From an uncultured Sulfuricurvum sp. (GTDB lineage: Bacteria > Campylobacterota > Campylobacteria > Campylobacterales > Sulfurimonadaceae), in assembly GCA_903844635.1 (NCBI GenBank), contig CAIMUF010000038.1, positions 62,001 through 126,000 on the forward strand: DNA of 64,000 nt. The letters run 5' to 3'. Under the pieces are notes generated by a model that was given only the letters and a program-made list of their open reading frames with translations, did not search any database and was not told where the DNA came from. The position numbers were made by a program, and so were the translations under genes. Numbering within the stretch: the stretch's first letter is position 1; every line of letters starts with the position of its first letter. Below are positions 1-7,730 of this stretch, piece by piece.

Positions 1-469
1 CTCGTACCATTTGCCCCACTGCAACCACGCCCAAGTGGTGAGGGACGAAAGGGATCACTACTGCATCAGCAACTTCAAGTGCATTTTTGAGAAGGGAATC
101 AAACGTAGGAGGTGTGTCGATCACTACATAATCGAAAAACTCATGAATCATTTCATTGAAAAACCGGCTTCGTAACACTCCTCTTAAATCACCATTTTCG
201 TACACATCAAAAAATTCGGTTGCAGGAGAAAGTGTCAGTTGCTCAAATACGGTCGGAACGAAAGTTTCACTGAGAGTTTTACCAAAAAAAATCGAATGCA
301 CTCCATTATCAAGCGATCCCATACAGCCCACACCCATAGATGCATGCGCTTGTGTATCTAAATCAATGAGCAATACGGAACCTCGTTTAGCAAGCTCACA
401 TGCGAGATTAACAGCAGTGGTTGTTTTTGCCGAGCCACCTTTGCGATTACTGACTACAATGGTCTTCAT
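1..469 (-). CDS. ParA/MinD-family partitioning ATPase of the chemosensory operon (partial)
   Basis: Only the first 156 residues are visible; the C-terminus lies beyond the left edge. The sequence shows a deviant Walker A motif KGGSAKTT at residues 10-17, the DLDTQ motif at about 37-41 and a Walker B region ending IDTPP, all typical of ParA ATPases that dimerise on ATP and bind DNA non-specifically. The ATG overlaps the stop of the upstream CheW-CZB gene (ATGA), so translation is probably coupled. ParA homologues in chemotaxis operons (ParC of Vibrio, PpfA of Rhodobacter) place or segregate receptor arrays. The main receptor of this operon is soluble, so a PpfA-like role in splitting a cytoplasmic array is my inference. 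It is not the chromosomal Soj, because no parB or origin genes lie beside it in the visible part. Confidence 0.9.
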   Translation of the reverse strand, partial: MKTIVVSNRKGGSAKTTTAVNLACELAKRGSVLLIDLDTQAHASMGVGCMGSLDNGVHSIFFGKTLSETFVPTVFEQLTLSPATEFFDVYENGDLRGVLRSRFFNEMIHEFFDYVVIDTPPTFDSLLKNALEVADAVVIPFVPHHLGVVAVGQMVR

Positions 470-1248
470 GCCATCTCTTCATCGGGAAGAGTAACTGAAT
501 CAATAACCACTACGAGTGATTTTTTGTACTCGATAACTCCGCGCGTGCGTAAACATGCGCCTACTTTTACATTATGGGCATAAGGTTTTATATCTCCCTC
601 ATCCAATGCAATAATATCTCGGATTGCATCCACTTTGATTGCAAAAAAACCATCTCCGCTTCGATAAATGAGAAGTTTTTGTGTTTGAGAAGAAATTTCG
701 GTACTTTTTCGTACCATTTCACCCAAAAGGCGCATCGTGTCCACGAAAACACCATTAACAATCTCATTACGGTAGCATTCCAAGGTGGCTTCGGTATCAC
801 CCGTGCATTGCTGCAATAACTTTGCACCTGTTTCATGTAACTGCGCATGGACGGGTATCAGGGCACGAATGATAGCGAGCACCTCAGGATCGTGGGCTTG
901 ATACGAATAAATCCATTTACCTAGTCTGCACAAATGGGGGTCAAGGGCAAGCTTAAAAGAGACACCATCGCGTAATGACGTTTCCAGTGCTACTACCCAA
1001 TTTTGATGATCTTTTATTACCTGATTAAATAATTCCAACATCTGCTCTTCATGCGTTTGCAAATTGGTCATTTTTCGAAAATTAATCACCTTTGCCGTCA
1101 GGTTTTGATACGTCATCAATCCATCAATATAAGGATGGGCATTGGGCATAGGAGTCAGATGTGGAATTTGATCAATACGATCAATATAACTAACTTCTAG
1201 CGCATAATCTCTTTGCGCAATTGTAAAAATAATATAATCAGACGTCAT
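466..1248 (-). CDS. CheW coupling protein with an inserted CZB zinc-binding domain (copy 2)
   Basis: This is a 260-residue chimera. Residues 4-60 match the first half of CheW (YALEV, then PNAHPYIDGLM, then VINFRKM) and 190-255 match the second half (KLLIYR, FAIKVDAI, RTRGVIE, LVVVID). Between them lies a CZB domain with its four expected zinc ligands: H81 in DHQNW, C107 in CRLGKW, and H134 and H138 in HAQLH. CZB domains bind zinc through one Cys and three His and in TlpD and DgcZ respond to zinc or oxidants. The protein should link receptors to CheA while sensing the cytosol; the sensing role is inferred. A paralogue with the same layout lies upstream, separated by a STAS gene. The start is preceded by AAAGGA. 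The stop overlaps the parA start. Confidence 0.85.
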   Translation of the reverse strand: MTSDYIIFTIAQRDYALEVSYIDRIDQIPHLTPMPNAHPYIDGLMTYQNLTAKVINFRKMTNLQTHEEQMLELFNQVIKDHQNWVVALETSLRDGVSFKLALDPHLCRLGKWIYSYQAHDPEVLAIIRALIPVHAQLHETGAKLLQQCTGDTEATLECYRNEIVNGVFVDTMRLLGEMVRKSTEISSQTQKLLIYRSGDGFFAIKVDAIRDIIALDEGDIKPYAHNVKVGACLRTRGVIEYKKSLVVVIDSVTLPDEEMA

Positions 1249-1257
1249 TAAAATCCT

Positions 1258-1527
1258 TTACGCACAATGTACTTCGGTCACTTCAAAGCCTTCACATATT
1301 TTTTGATACAACTTCTCATACATTCCAAAGCGATATTGAGCTGCATACAATTTTTTATACGCCAAAACAAGCTGTAAAATTCCCAAGTGGACATCATCAC
1401 ACTCCGTAAAATCAAAAAGAATCGGTTCAGGAGAAGAGAGCTGCAAATAATCACGTAATGCCCCTATCTCATCTTCATACGTTACCCCGCTGAAAGTTAC
1501 GGTGTTATTTTCCATTGAAATAGACAT
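1258..1527 (-). CDS. single-domain STAS protein
   Basis: An 89-residue protein that is essentially one STAS domain. It has an N-terminal strand (NNTVTFSG), a helix (DEIGALRDYL), the core strand ILFDFTECDD where antagonists carry the regulatory Ser/Thr loop, and the helix GILQLVLAYKK. Thr35-Glu36 occupy roughly the place of the phosphorylatable Ser of SpoIIAA, but the loop reads ECDDVH, so phosphorylation is uncertain. STAS proteins are switch or adaptor modules; small STAS genes also occur in other chemotaxis operons. It sits exactly between the two CheW-CZB genes: its ATG overlaps the last base of the upstream stop (TAATG), which suggests coupled translation and a shared complex. It has no membrane segment. 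The partner is unknown. Confidence 0.7.
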   Translation of the reverse strand: MSISMENNTVTFSGVTYEDEIGALRDYLQLSSPEPILFDFTECDDVHLGILQLVLAYKKLYAAQYRFGMYEKLYQKICEGFEVTEVHCA

Positions 1528-2303
1528 TATGCACCCTCTTTTACCGGCATTGAAACCGATTTTATAACATTTACCAGTCGCTCACCCATCTCAATGACCC
1601 CTGACGTTTCTAAAAAATCTCCTAAATTGCTGCTTGAATCAACCGACTTAATCATCGAAGGTTCAATTTGAGCAATATCATCAATCCCATCTACCTTAAT
1701 TGCGAAAAAGCTCTCTCCAGCCTGGTAGATCAACAGTTTTTGCATGTGCCCTGAAATGGATTGAGACATTTCGCCCATTTTATGAATTTCTCCCAGTGTC
1801 GTTGAAAAAATCGACACAATCTCACGGCGCGCTTGATCCAGGGCCGCTGATGGATTAGTTTCACGAAGTGCTAATATTTCACGTCCGCGATCATGAAGTT
1901 TCGCATGGGTAGGACGAAGTACCTTCAAAATTGCCAATACATCCGCATCATGGGTACTGTAATTGTCCAACCATTTTCCAAGACGACAGGCATGAGGATC
2001 CGTAGTAAGAGCAAATCCGCTATTGTTCTCCATCGCTGCCATAAACGTCTCGACCCAAACTTGATGATCATTCCCAACACGTTGAAATAGATTATGTATT
2101 TCTTCTTCATGCGCCGTCATGGCTGTCATTTTACGAAAATTCACCACTTTTGTCACACGCTTCTCATAGGACATCATTCCATCAATAAAAGGATGTGCGT
2201 TAGGAATGGCTGTAACACTCGGCATCTGAATAATCCGTTCTACATTCGCGACATTGAGTGCATAAAAATTCGTTCCTACCGTAAAAACTATATAATCTTC
2301 CAT
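1527..2303 (-). CDS. CheW coupling protein with an inserted CZB zinc-binding domain (copy 1)
   Basis: A 258-residue paralogue of the gene at 466-1248 with the same split layout. The CheW N-half is at about 3-60 (FYALNV, PNAHPFIDGMM, VVNFRKM), the CZB domain at about 70-175, and the CheW C-half at about 188-250 (KLLIYQ, FFAIKVDGI, TSGVIEM, LVNVI). The zinc ligands are H80 (NDHQVW), C106 (CRLGKW), H133 and H137 (HAKLH). The two copies keep the N-half and the zinc site well but differ along the second CheW half, as if tuned to different receptors or partners. It lies 10 bp downstream of cheA and overlaps the STAS gene by one base. It should act at the receptor-CheA interface; redox or zinc control of coupling is inferred from CZB biology. 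Confidence 0.85.
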   Translation of the reverse strand: MEDYIVFTVGTNFYALNVANVERIIQMPSVTAIPNAHPFIDGMMSYEKRVTKVVNFRKMTAMTAHEEEIHNLFQRVGNDHQVWVETFMAAMENNSGFALTTDPHACRLGKWLDNYSTHDADVLAILKVLRPTHAKLHDRGREILALRETNPSAALDQARREIVSIFSTTLGEIHKMGEMSQSISGHMQKLLIYQAGESFFAIKVDGIDDIAQIEPSMIKSVDSSSNLGDFLETSGVIEMGERLVNVIKSVSMPVKEGA

Positions 2304-2313
2304 CTTTTATCCT

Positions 2314-5091
2314 TTAGCTTGCGTGCTGGTAATCAGTTTGAAGTGCGTGTGAAAGCTGTAACATCCCAAGCGGATCAATCGCCATGATAATTAGCCCGTT
2401 ACCTAACAATGCCGTACCGCTGAAAATTGGATGCTGTTCCATAATCCCCTCGAGCGGTTTTTGTACGACATCAATTTGCCCAATAAGCGCATTGACAACA
2501 ACAGCCAGTAAATTACCCTTGATATTGAGTACTACAACTGGAAGTGTTTTGCCGATCAATACTTTCTCGTCGAGCATTTGACGTGTAAACAACAGAGGAA
2601 TAACTTCTCCGCGCAAATAAATAAATGGCTCATTTTGTAAATATTCAATCTGCGATGACTCGATTTTAACGGTCTCAGAGACGCTGTCCATCGGGAATCC
2701 ATAGTGAACTCCGCTCATCGTCACATGAAGCAATGATGTTACAGCCAGAGATACTGGGATAGAGAGATAGATCGTCGTCCCTTGATTGGGAACGGTTTTG
2801 ATACGGATAGTGCCGCCAAATCCTTCGATTGATTTGCGTACCACATCCATACCTACGCCGCGTCCGCTGTACTCACTAATCGTCTCAGCCGTAGAGAGTC
2901 CAGGCAACATAACCAGAGCTGCTTTTTCATCATCGCTCATTGCATCGATTTGATCCAATGTCAAAAGCTCTTTTTCTAGTACTTTTTGAACAACACGATC
3001 AACATTGATACCCGCTCCGTCATCACGAATTTCGACGATAATTTTATCACTCTGAGGATAGGCATTAAGGGTAATTTGACCCTCAGCGCTTTTCCCTTTT
3101 TGGATACGTATTTCAGGAAGTTCGATTCCATGATCAAGAGAATTTCGCATAATATGAATCATAGGATCGGCAAGCATCTCGATCATATTTTTATCGAGTT
3201 TCGTTTCTCCTCCATCCATCATTAATGTGACTTTTTTATTAAGGTTTTTCGAAATGTCCCGTACCAGTTTTGGGTAACGGTCAAAAACGTAAGAAATCGG
3301 GAGCATGCGCATCGACATAATCAAATCTTGGAGCTGTTCGGTGAGGCGGTTAATAAAGGTGTATTTTTCCATTATCGCCCGTTTTGTCCCCTCTGGAGTC
3401 ATTGCATGTACGCCGTCTGCCAAATACGGTAAAGAGTTTTTAGCCACAAGAAGCTCACCCACTACATTCATCAAATTATCGATGGATTCCTGATCGACCT
3501 TCACGGTTTTACCAATAACCCCTTTTTTAGTTCCTGCGTTTTGAACGTCTGCTTCAATTTTTAAATCTTCGACAACAGCAGGTTTGATCACTACGGATGG
3601 CTTTTCTACTGCGGCAGTGATGATATTTACCGGGGCAGGAACGGTAATTTCTACCTCAGGAATCGTAAGTTCCAGGATACTCAAAATCTCTTCGTCTATC
3701 TCATTTAAACTTTCTGCTGGGGCATCAAAACAAACTTCTTCGCGAGACTCCAATCCTAACTCTTGACGCAACCATCTCATTACTTCATCAGATGAAGCAT
3801 CTTGACTTGGAAGTGTTTCTAAATGCTCACTCAGAGCACTTATCATCGCCTTGACTCGCTCAAGAGCACTGTCATCCTCTACACACTCAAGAGTTTGAAG
3901 TTGCTGAGTAAGAATAGCTTGCAGCCGTTGAAGCGCAACCTCATCCAGCGGTTCTTTTACTATTACTGTCGGCTGAGAAGAAGCTTCATCCACACTCTGC
4001 GCACACGATTCACTACTATACTCATAGGTATGCCCCTGCGGCAATTTGGCAAAAAAGGATTTCAACTCTTTTAAATCACGATCAGCTATACAACCAATAA
4101 CATCAAGCGCGCGATTGAGCTGTGCGCTTTGAATCGTATCTTTTCCAATAAGGGGTAAAGTATTGACGATGCGCTGAGAGATTTCGAGAGGATTGTTCGC
4201 ATCGATTTGCACAGCACACTCATGGCTTAGCTCTTTGAGAACATCCAACGTATGTCCACGCTCTCCCTCATCTACTCCCAGTAATGTCACAATATCCAAT
4301 GGCATAAATTCGAGCTCATCACTAAAGTTGAACAAGGCATCGCTAATCTCTTCATACGTAGCGTATACAAAAGCAACCATTGATAGTTTCAATAACAATC
4401 CATCCGGATCATCAAATCCGCTAAGTGCAGAAGTAGCCGCGCTGTTGCTCATGCACGAATGAACACCAAGCACTTTATCGGCAATAAGCGATAGCGTATA
4501 AACTGGATCATTTCCATACACCATGCACGATTCATCGATATCAAAAACGACAGCATACAGTTGCTCTCTCGAACACATCTCTTCATCAATATTCCCAAGA
4601 GCAAAGGGTATTTTTTGACCAAAAGAACGTAGAAATGGCATCGGAAGATTCACAATCCGATTAATATCTCTTACGCTTTTAAAAGGACATGTCCATACGT
4701 GCACTTCAATGGTTTTACCCATAAGTCCGCTAAGCTCATTTGCAATTTCGTCGATTCGTTCTTCATCCGCGCTAACAATATCCCCACTCTCTTCTGCCGC
4801 TTCAATGAGATTCACCACTTCATCAAATGCGTTATACAGGGATTCAACCATTCTCTCTTGAAAATCGAGTTTACCCGATCGAAGCATATCCAACAAATCT
4901 TCCGCGTGATGAGTGATTCGCTTAACGGCTTCAAATCCGACAATTCCAGAACCACCTTTGAGCGTATGAGCGGCACGAAAAACCGAGTTGAGCAGTTCAG
5001 GATCATCCCCGCCGATTTTGTCAATGTTTTGATCGATGAAAGCTAGATTTTCTCTGGCTTCAAGTAAAAATTGTTCGAGTAGCGCATCCAT
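2314..5091 (-). CDS. cheA: CheA chemotaxis histidine kinase (long form)
   Basis: 925 residues, against about 650-800 for most CheA proteins. An HPt domain lies at about 1-105 with phospho-accepting H42 in AAHTLKGGSG. The P3 dimerisation helices start near 530 (VDQESIDNLMNVVGELL). The P4 ATPase spans about 601-780 with N-box MRNSLDHG at 648-655, DDGAGI at 690-695 and GRGVGM at 743-748. A CheW-like P5 domain fills about 785-920. The stretch from 110 to 525 is unusually long and shows no clear P2 motif; it contains a low-complexity, Glu/Pro-rich part before P3. There is no C-terminal receiver domain, unlike the CheAY of Helicobacter and Campylobacter. It autophosphorylates under receptor control and feeds the two CheY-like regulators encoded just upstream. 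Confidence 0.95.
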   Translation of the reverse strand: MDALLEQFLLEARENLAFIDQNIDKIGGDDPELLNSVFRAAHTLKGGSGIVGFEAVKRITHHAEDLLDMLRSGKLDFQERMVESLYNAFDEVVNLIEAAEESGDIVSADEERIDEIANELSGLMGKTIEVHVWTCPFKSVRDINRIVNLPMPFLRSFGQKIPFALGNIDEEMCSREQLYAVVFDIDESCMVYGNDPVYTLSLIADKVLGVHSCMSNSAATSALSGFDDPDGLLLKLSMVAFVYATYEEISDALFNFSDELEFMPLDIVTLLGVDEGERGHTLDVLKELSHECAVQIDANNPLEISQRIVNTLPLIGKDTIQSAQLNRALDVIGCIADRDLKELKSFFAKLPQGHTYEYSSESCAQSVDEASSQPTVIVKEPLDEVALQRLQAILTQQLQTLECVEDDSALERVKAMISALSEHLETLPSQDASSDEVMRWLRQELGLESREEVCFDAPAESLNEIDEEILSILELTIPEVEITVPAPVNIITAAVEKPSVVIKPAVVEDLKIEADVQNAGTKKGVIGKTVKVDQESIDNLMNVVGELLVAKNSLPYLADGVHAMTPEGTKRAIMEKYTFINRLTEQLQDLIMSMRMLPISYVFDRYPKLVRDISKNLNKKVTLMMDGGETKLDKNMIEMLADPMIHIMRNSLDHGIELPEIRIQKGKSAEGQITLNAYPQSDKIIVEIRDDGAGINVDRVVQKVLEKELLTLDQIDAMSDDEKAALVMLPGLSTAETISEYSGRGVGMDVVRKSIEGFGGTIRIKTVPNQGTTIYLSIPVSLAVTSLLHVTMSGVHYGFPMDSVSETVKIESSQIEYLQNEPFIYLRGEVIPLLFTRQMLDEKVLIGKTLPVVVLNIKGNLLAVVVNALIGQIDVVQKPLEGIMEQHPIFSGTALLGNGLIIMAIDPLGMLQLSHALQTDYQHAS

Positions 5092-5101
5092 TGTGTGTCC
5101 C

Positions 5102-5473
5102 TTAGAGTGTGGCTTTGATCAATAACTGGAGATACCCTTTGAGGGCATCGGGCTTAATCGGTTTGGTCTCAAAAAGACTGGCCCCTACTTTGAATGCTTC
5201 GAGTTTATCAGTAGCAGCTTCTTGCGTTGTAATCATGATGACAGGTGTTAGCTTATGAGCAGGCTGCTTTCGCAGTTCACTCACAAAAGAGTATCCGTCC
5301 ATTACTGGCATATTGACATCAACGAGGTAAAGGTCTACTTCATTATCCAACGTCTTTTCGAGCGCTTCCATCCCATTTTCGGCTTCAAGAAAATTCACCC
5401 CTAAGTCCCGCAAGATTGAGCCGTGATAACTTCGTACTGTTTTTGAATCATCGACTACCATAACTGTTGCCAT
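5102..5473 (-). CDS. CheY-like single-domain response regulator
   Basis: A 123-residue receiver domain and nothing else. Acidic pocket D8-D9 (VDDS), phospho-acceptor D52 (VDVNMPVMDG), switch Thr in MITTQE and conserved Lys in ETKPIKP. It is one of two stand-alone receivers in the operon, directly upstream of cheA (10 bp gap), so CheA is the likely phosphodonor. KP-I-KP replaces the usual KPF, so its output surface differs from the regulator at 5877-6248. One of the two is probably the flagellar-motor CheY or another output, and the other a phosphate sink or an array regulator; the sequence does not say which. Confidence 0.9.
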   Translation of the reverse strand: MATVMVVDDSKTVRSYHGSILRDLGVNFLEAENGMEALEKTLDNEVDLYLVDVNMPVMDGYSFVSELRKQPAHKLTPVIMITTQEAATDKLEAFKVGASLFETKPIKPDALKGYLQLLIKATL

Positions 5474-5483
5474 CTCATATCTC

Positions 5484-5873
5484 CTAAAAAAACTCTATAC
5501 CGTCATCATCTTGATGCTGTATTTTTCCGCCAAAAGCTGAATGCTTCTCCCGCGCCCGATCGAGCGCTGATGTTAACTTGTCGTGCATTTTTTCTAAATT
5601 TTCTGCTGCTAGTGAATCATCTTCACTAAATGCACGCGTAAAATACTGCAAATGTTTTTGCGCATTTTCGATCGCTTCGATGGTTGCCCCTAACTGCTGA
5701 GCAATGATGTCTTGATACTGCATCACCTCTAACGTTTCATCATCGAGAATCAAACCTTGTTTTTCGATAAAATGAACCACTTGAAGCTGGGCTTTCTGGG
5801 TCATTTCTATCGTCTCACGCTCTACGGATTTAATGTGTTCCAACAATCCATCCAGTGTGTGTAAAAACTGCAT
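5484..5873 (-). CDS. CheZ-like CheY-phosphate phosphatase (remote homologue)
   Basis: About 129 mostly helical residues. The segment MQYQDIIAQQL resembles the catalytic helix of CheZ, where an Asp/Gln pair acts on CheY phosphate, and the acidic C-terminus ends DDGIEFF, like the tethered CheY-binding peptide that ends CheZ. The middle is rich in heptad-like leucines, fitting a long hairpin. It is shorter than enterobacterial CheZ (about 214), as are the remote CheZ proteins of Epsilonproteobacteria. The gene lies between two cheY-like genes, which supports a dephosphorylation role. The start is ambiguous: GTG at 5876 directly follows the upstream stop, and ATG at 5873 is the next codon; neither has a strong ribosome site. 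The function is inferred from motif and context. Confidence 0.6.
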   Translation of the reverse strand: MQFLHTLDGLLEHIKSVERETIEMTQKAQLQVVHFIEKQGLILDDETLEVMQYQDIIAQQLGATIEAIENAQKHLQYFTRAFSEDDSLAAENLEKMHDKLTSALDRAREKHSAFGGKIQHQDDDGIEFF

Positions 5874-5876
5874 CAC

Positions 5877-6248
5877 TTACGCCAAACGTAATACTCGTGC
5901 AATCGCTTGCTTGAGCTGTGCAGGATTAAAAGGTTTGACAATCCACCCTGTCAACCCCAGTGCTTTGCCTTGTTGCTTTAACTCATCACGGGTTTCAGTC
6001 GTGAGCATTAATACCGGGGTGCGTGCGGTTGCAGGGTGAGCACGAACCCCTTGCAAAAATTCAAATCCGTTCATTACCGGCATATTCATATCGGTAATAA
6101 TCAAATCAGGAGTCATCCCCCCTTGTATTTCGCGAAGTGCATCCGGAGCATTCAAATATTGTTTAACCGTAATGGGCATACTGTCGGTCACCATCCGAGT
6201 GGAAGCAAGAGCGGTTTCACTGTCGTCTACAAATATAACTAATGGCAT
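5877..6248 (-). CDS. cheY: CheY-type chemotaxis response regulator
   Basis: A 123-residue receiver domain with D8-D9 (VDDSE), phospho-acceptor D53 (TDMNMPVMNG), switch Thr in MLTTET and K104 in VKPFNP, so all residues needed for phosphotransfer and switching are present. VKPF makes it the more CheY-like of the two lone receivers in this operon. It lies 11 bp downstream of cheR and its stop abuts the CheZ-like gene. By family it takes phosphate from CheA and binds FliM at the motor or another output. The genome surely has another cheY elsewhere, so whether this one drives swimming bias or an alternative output cannot be told from the window. Confidence 0.92.
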   Translation of the reverse strand: MPLVIFVDDSETALASTRMVTDSMPITVKQYLNAPDALREIQGGMTPDLIITDMNMPVMNGFEFLQGVRAHPATARTPVLMLTTETRDELKQQGKALGLTGWIVKPFNPAQLKQAIARVLRLA

Positions 6249-6259
6249 AATTTTTCCTT

Positions 6260-7090
6260 TTACTTTTGATAAATGAGTGTTGAGTCGATTTTTTTAGCCT
6301 TAAAGACAGAAGTAATACGACTCATATACTCTGCATGTCCTAACAATACATAACCACCGACGTTGACCATATCATAAAAAGTCATTACTACCTCTTTACG
6401 ACTTGCATCATCAAAATAAATCAGCATGTTTCGTGAAAAGATAACATCAAATTTTCCCAATTGACGCATTTGCGTTTTATCAAAGATATTGGCTACTTTG
6501 AAATCAACCGTTCCAACTAAATCATCGATCAAATCAAATCCTAGTGTCCGTTTTTTAAAATACTTAGCCAATGCTCCAGCTGGAATTGCATGAATTGAAC
6601 GCTCGCTGTATTTCCCTAATTTTGCTTTGGCAATAACCGTACTGTCAATATCGATTCCCACAACTTCAATATCTCTTTCTTCAATCAGGCGCGCTTCTTC
6701 AAGCAAATGCAAAATGACTGAATACGGTTCCTCTCCCGTCGAACATGGGGCACAAAGAATCCGAATCGGTGCTGTTCGAGATTTTACGGCATGAAGTTCT
6801 GGCAAAATACGATCAACTAAAACTTCAAACTGCTCTTTTTCCCGATAAAAATAGGTTTCGTTTACCGTCACTGCATTCATCAGTTCTTGAAACTCTGTCC
6901 CATCCTTATCTTCAAATCGCAAGGTATAAAAATACTTTCGAAACGAGTCTGCATTGATCACCTTTGCCCGAGCGTCGATGTATTTTGCTAATTTGTCAAA
7001 ATGCTTATCGACTTCCAAAAAAATTCCCGTTTTGCGGTAAATGTAATCGGTCATTTTATGGAAGCTTTCGTCGTTTAAAAGATAGGCCAT
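6260..7090 (-). CDS. cheR: CheR chemoreceptor methyltransferase
   Basis: 276 residues, standard for CheR. The N-terminal helical domain spans about 1-80, followed by the SAM-dependent methyltransferase domain with NETYFYRE, the SAM-binding loop CSTGEEPYS and the late motif FSRNMLIYFD. It methylates glutamates on chemoreceptors using S-adenosylmethionine and opposes CheB, which is encoded two genes upstream. There is no C-terminal NWETF-binding β-subdomain signature that I can name. The soluble receptor of the operon has many Glu/Gln pairs in its helices, but I could not assign methylation sites. It follows the HEAT gene by 3 bp. Confidence 0.95.
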   Translation of the reverse strand: MAYLLNDESFHKMTDYIYRKTGIFLEVDKHFDKLAKYIDARAKVINADSFRKYFYTLRFEDKDGTEFQELMNAVTVNETYFYREKEQFEVLVDRILPELHAVKSRTAPIRILCAPCSTGEEPYSVILHLLEEARLIEERDIEVVGIDIDSTVIAKAKLGKYSERSIHAIPAGALAKYFKKRTLGFDLIDDLVGTVDFKVANIFDKTQMRQLGKFDVIFSRNMLIYFDDASRKEVVMTFYDMVNVGGYVLLGHAEYMSRITSVFKAKKIDSTLIYQK

Positions 7091-7093
7091 ACT

Positions 7094-7720
7094 TTACCCC
7101 CGAATACTGCGGATAGCATTGTCAACCGCGAAATCAACATATGCATCGTTAAATCGCCCTTTGACGCTGTTCAAAAGCTCAATGTCGCGAACTTCTCCGA
7201 TTTCTGCCATATAATCCACCGCCGTCATTGCTACATTAATATCCGTTTCATTCTCCAAAAGTTCGACAAGCATTTCACGAGATTCAGCAAAATTCACATC
7301 ACCTAAAACATTGATGGCAAAAATACGTAAATCGCGATCATTCCCTATAAGAAATTTAACAATGTAATATTTGATTGCATCCCCATAACTTTGCAGTGTT
7401 GTAATCCCCAAATTACGAATATACGCATTACGAACTTTTAACAAATCCATAATTGCTTCGATCGGGGCACGCTTAGAATCCATCGCGGTGAGCAACGATG
7501 CGATATAGCTTGCCATATCTTTATGAATATGAGGGTCATCCACCAATAAATGAACCAGCTTTGCTCCACCGCCCTCAAAAGAGACAATTTTTTCTGCCGC
7601 ATACGCTTGAGATTCAAAATTTCCCTCATTGGAATGATAATAGGCCATTGCTTCCGGGAGTGTCTGTAATGGAGGGAATTCCTCAATTATAGGTGCTGTA
7701 TGTTTTTTTATTAATGCCAT
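7094..7720 (-). CDS. HEAT-repeat scaffold protein of the chemosensory operon
   Basis: 208 residues, all helical, with repeated two-helix units of about 31 residues: KDMASYIASLLTAMDS, RNAYIRNLGITTLQSYG, DRDLRIFAINVLGDVN and DINVAMTAVDYMAEIG. These fit HEAT repeats of the PBS-lyase kind. HEAT proteins are protein-binding scaffolds with no catalysis. The first five residues, MALIK, followed by a basic residue, match the first residues of the soluble receptor at 10162-12048 (MALIRR); the first 13 bases of the two genes are identical. A shared N-terminal peptide in one operon suggests a common binding partner, possibly the ParA ATPase. It sits between cheB and cheR, so it may act in adaptation or array assembly; its function is not established. 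Confidence 0.7.
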   Translation of the reverse strand: MALIKKHTAPIIEEFPPLQTLPEAMAYYHSNEGNFESQAYAAEKIVSFEGGGAKLVHLLVDDPHIHKDMASYIASLLTAMDSKRAPIEAIMDLLKVRNAYIRNLGITTLQSYGDAIKYYIVKFLIGNDRDLRIFAINVLGDVNFAESREMLVELLENETDINVAMTAVDYMAEIGEVRDIELLNSVKGRFNDAYVDFAVDNAIRSIRG

Positions 7721-7730
7721 ATAATCTCCT

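Noticed and set aside
1-469. Chromosome-partitioning Soj and a replication-origin region
   Set aside because: The gene is coupled to che genes. No parB, gidB or DnaA-box cluster is seen in the visible part.
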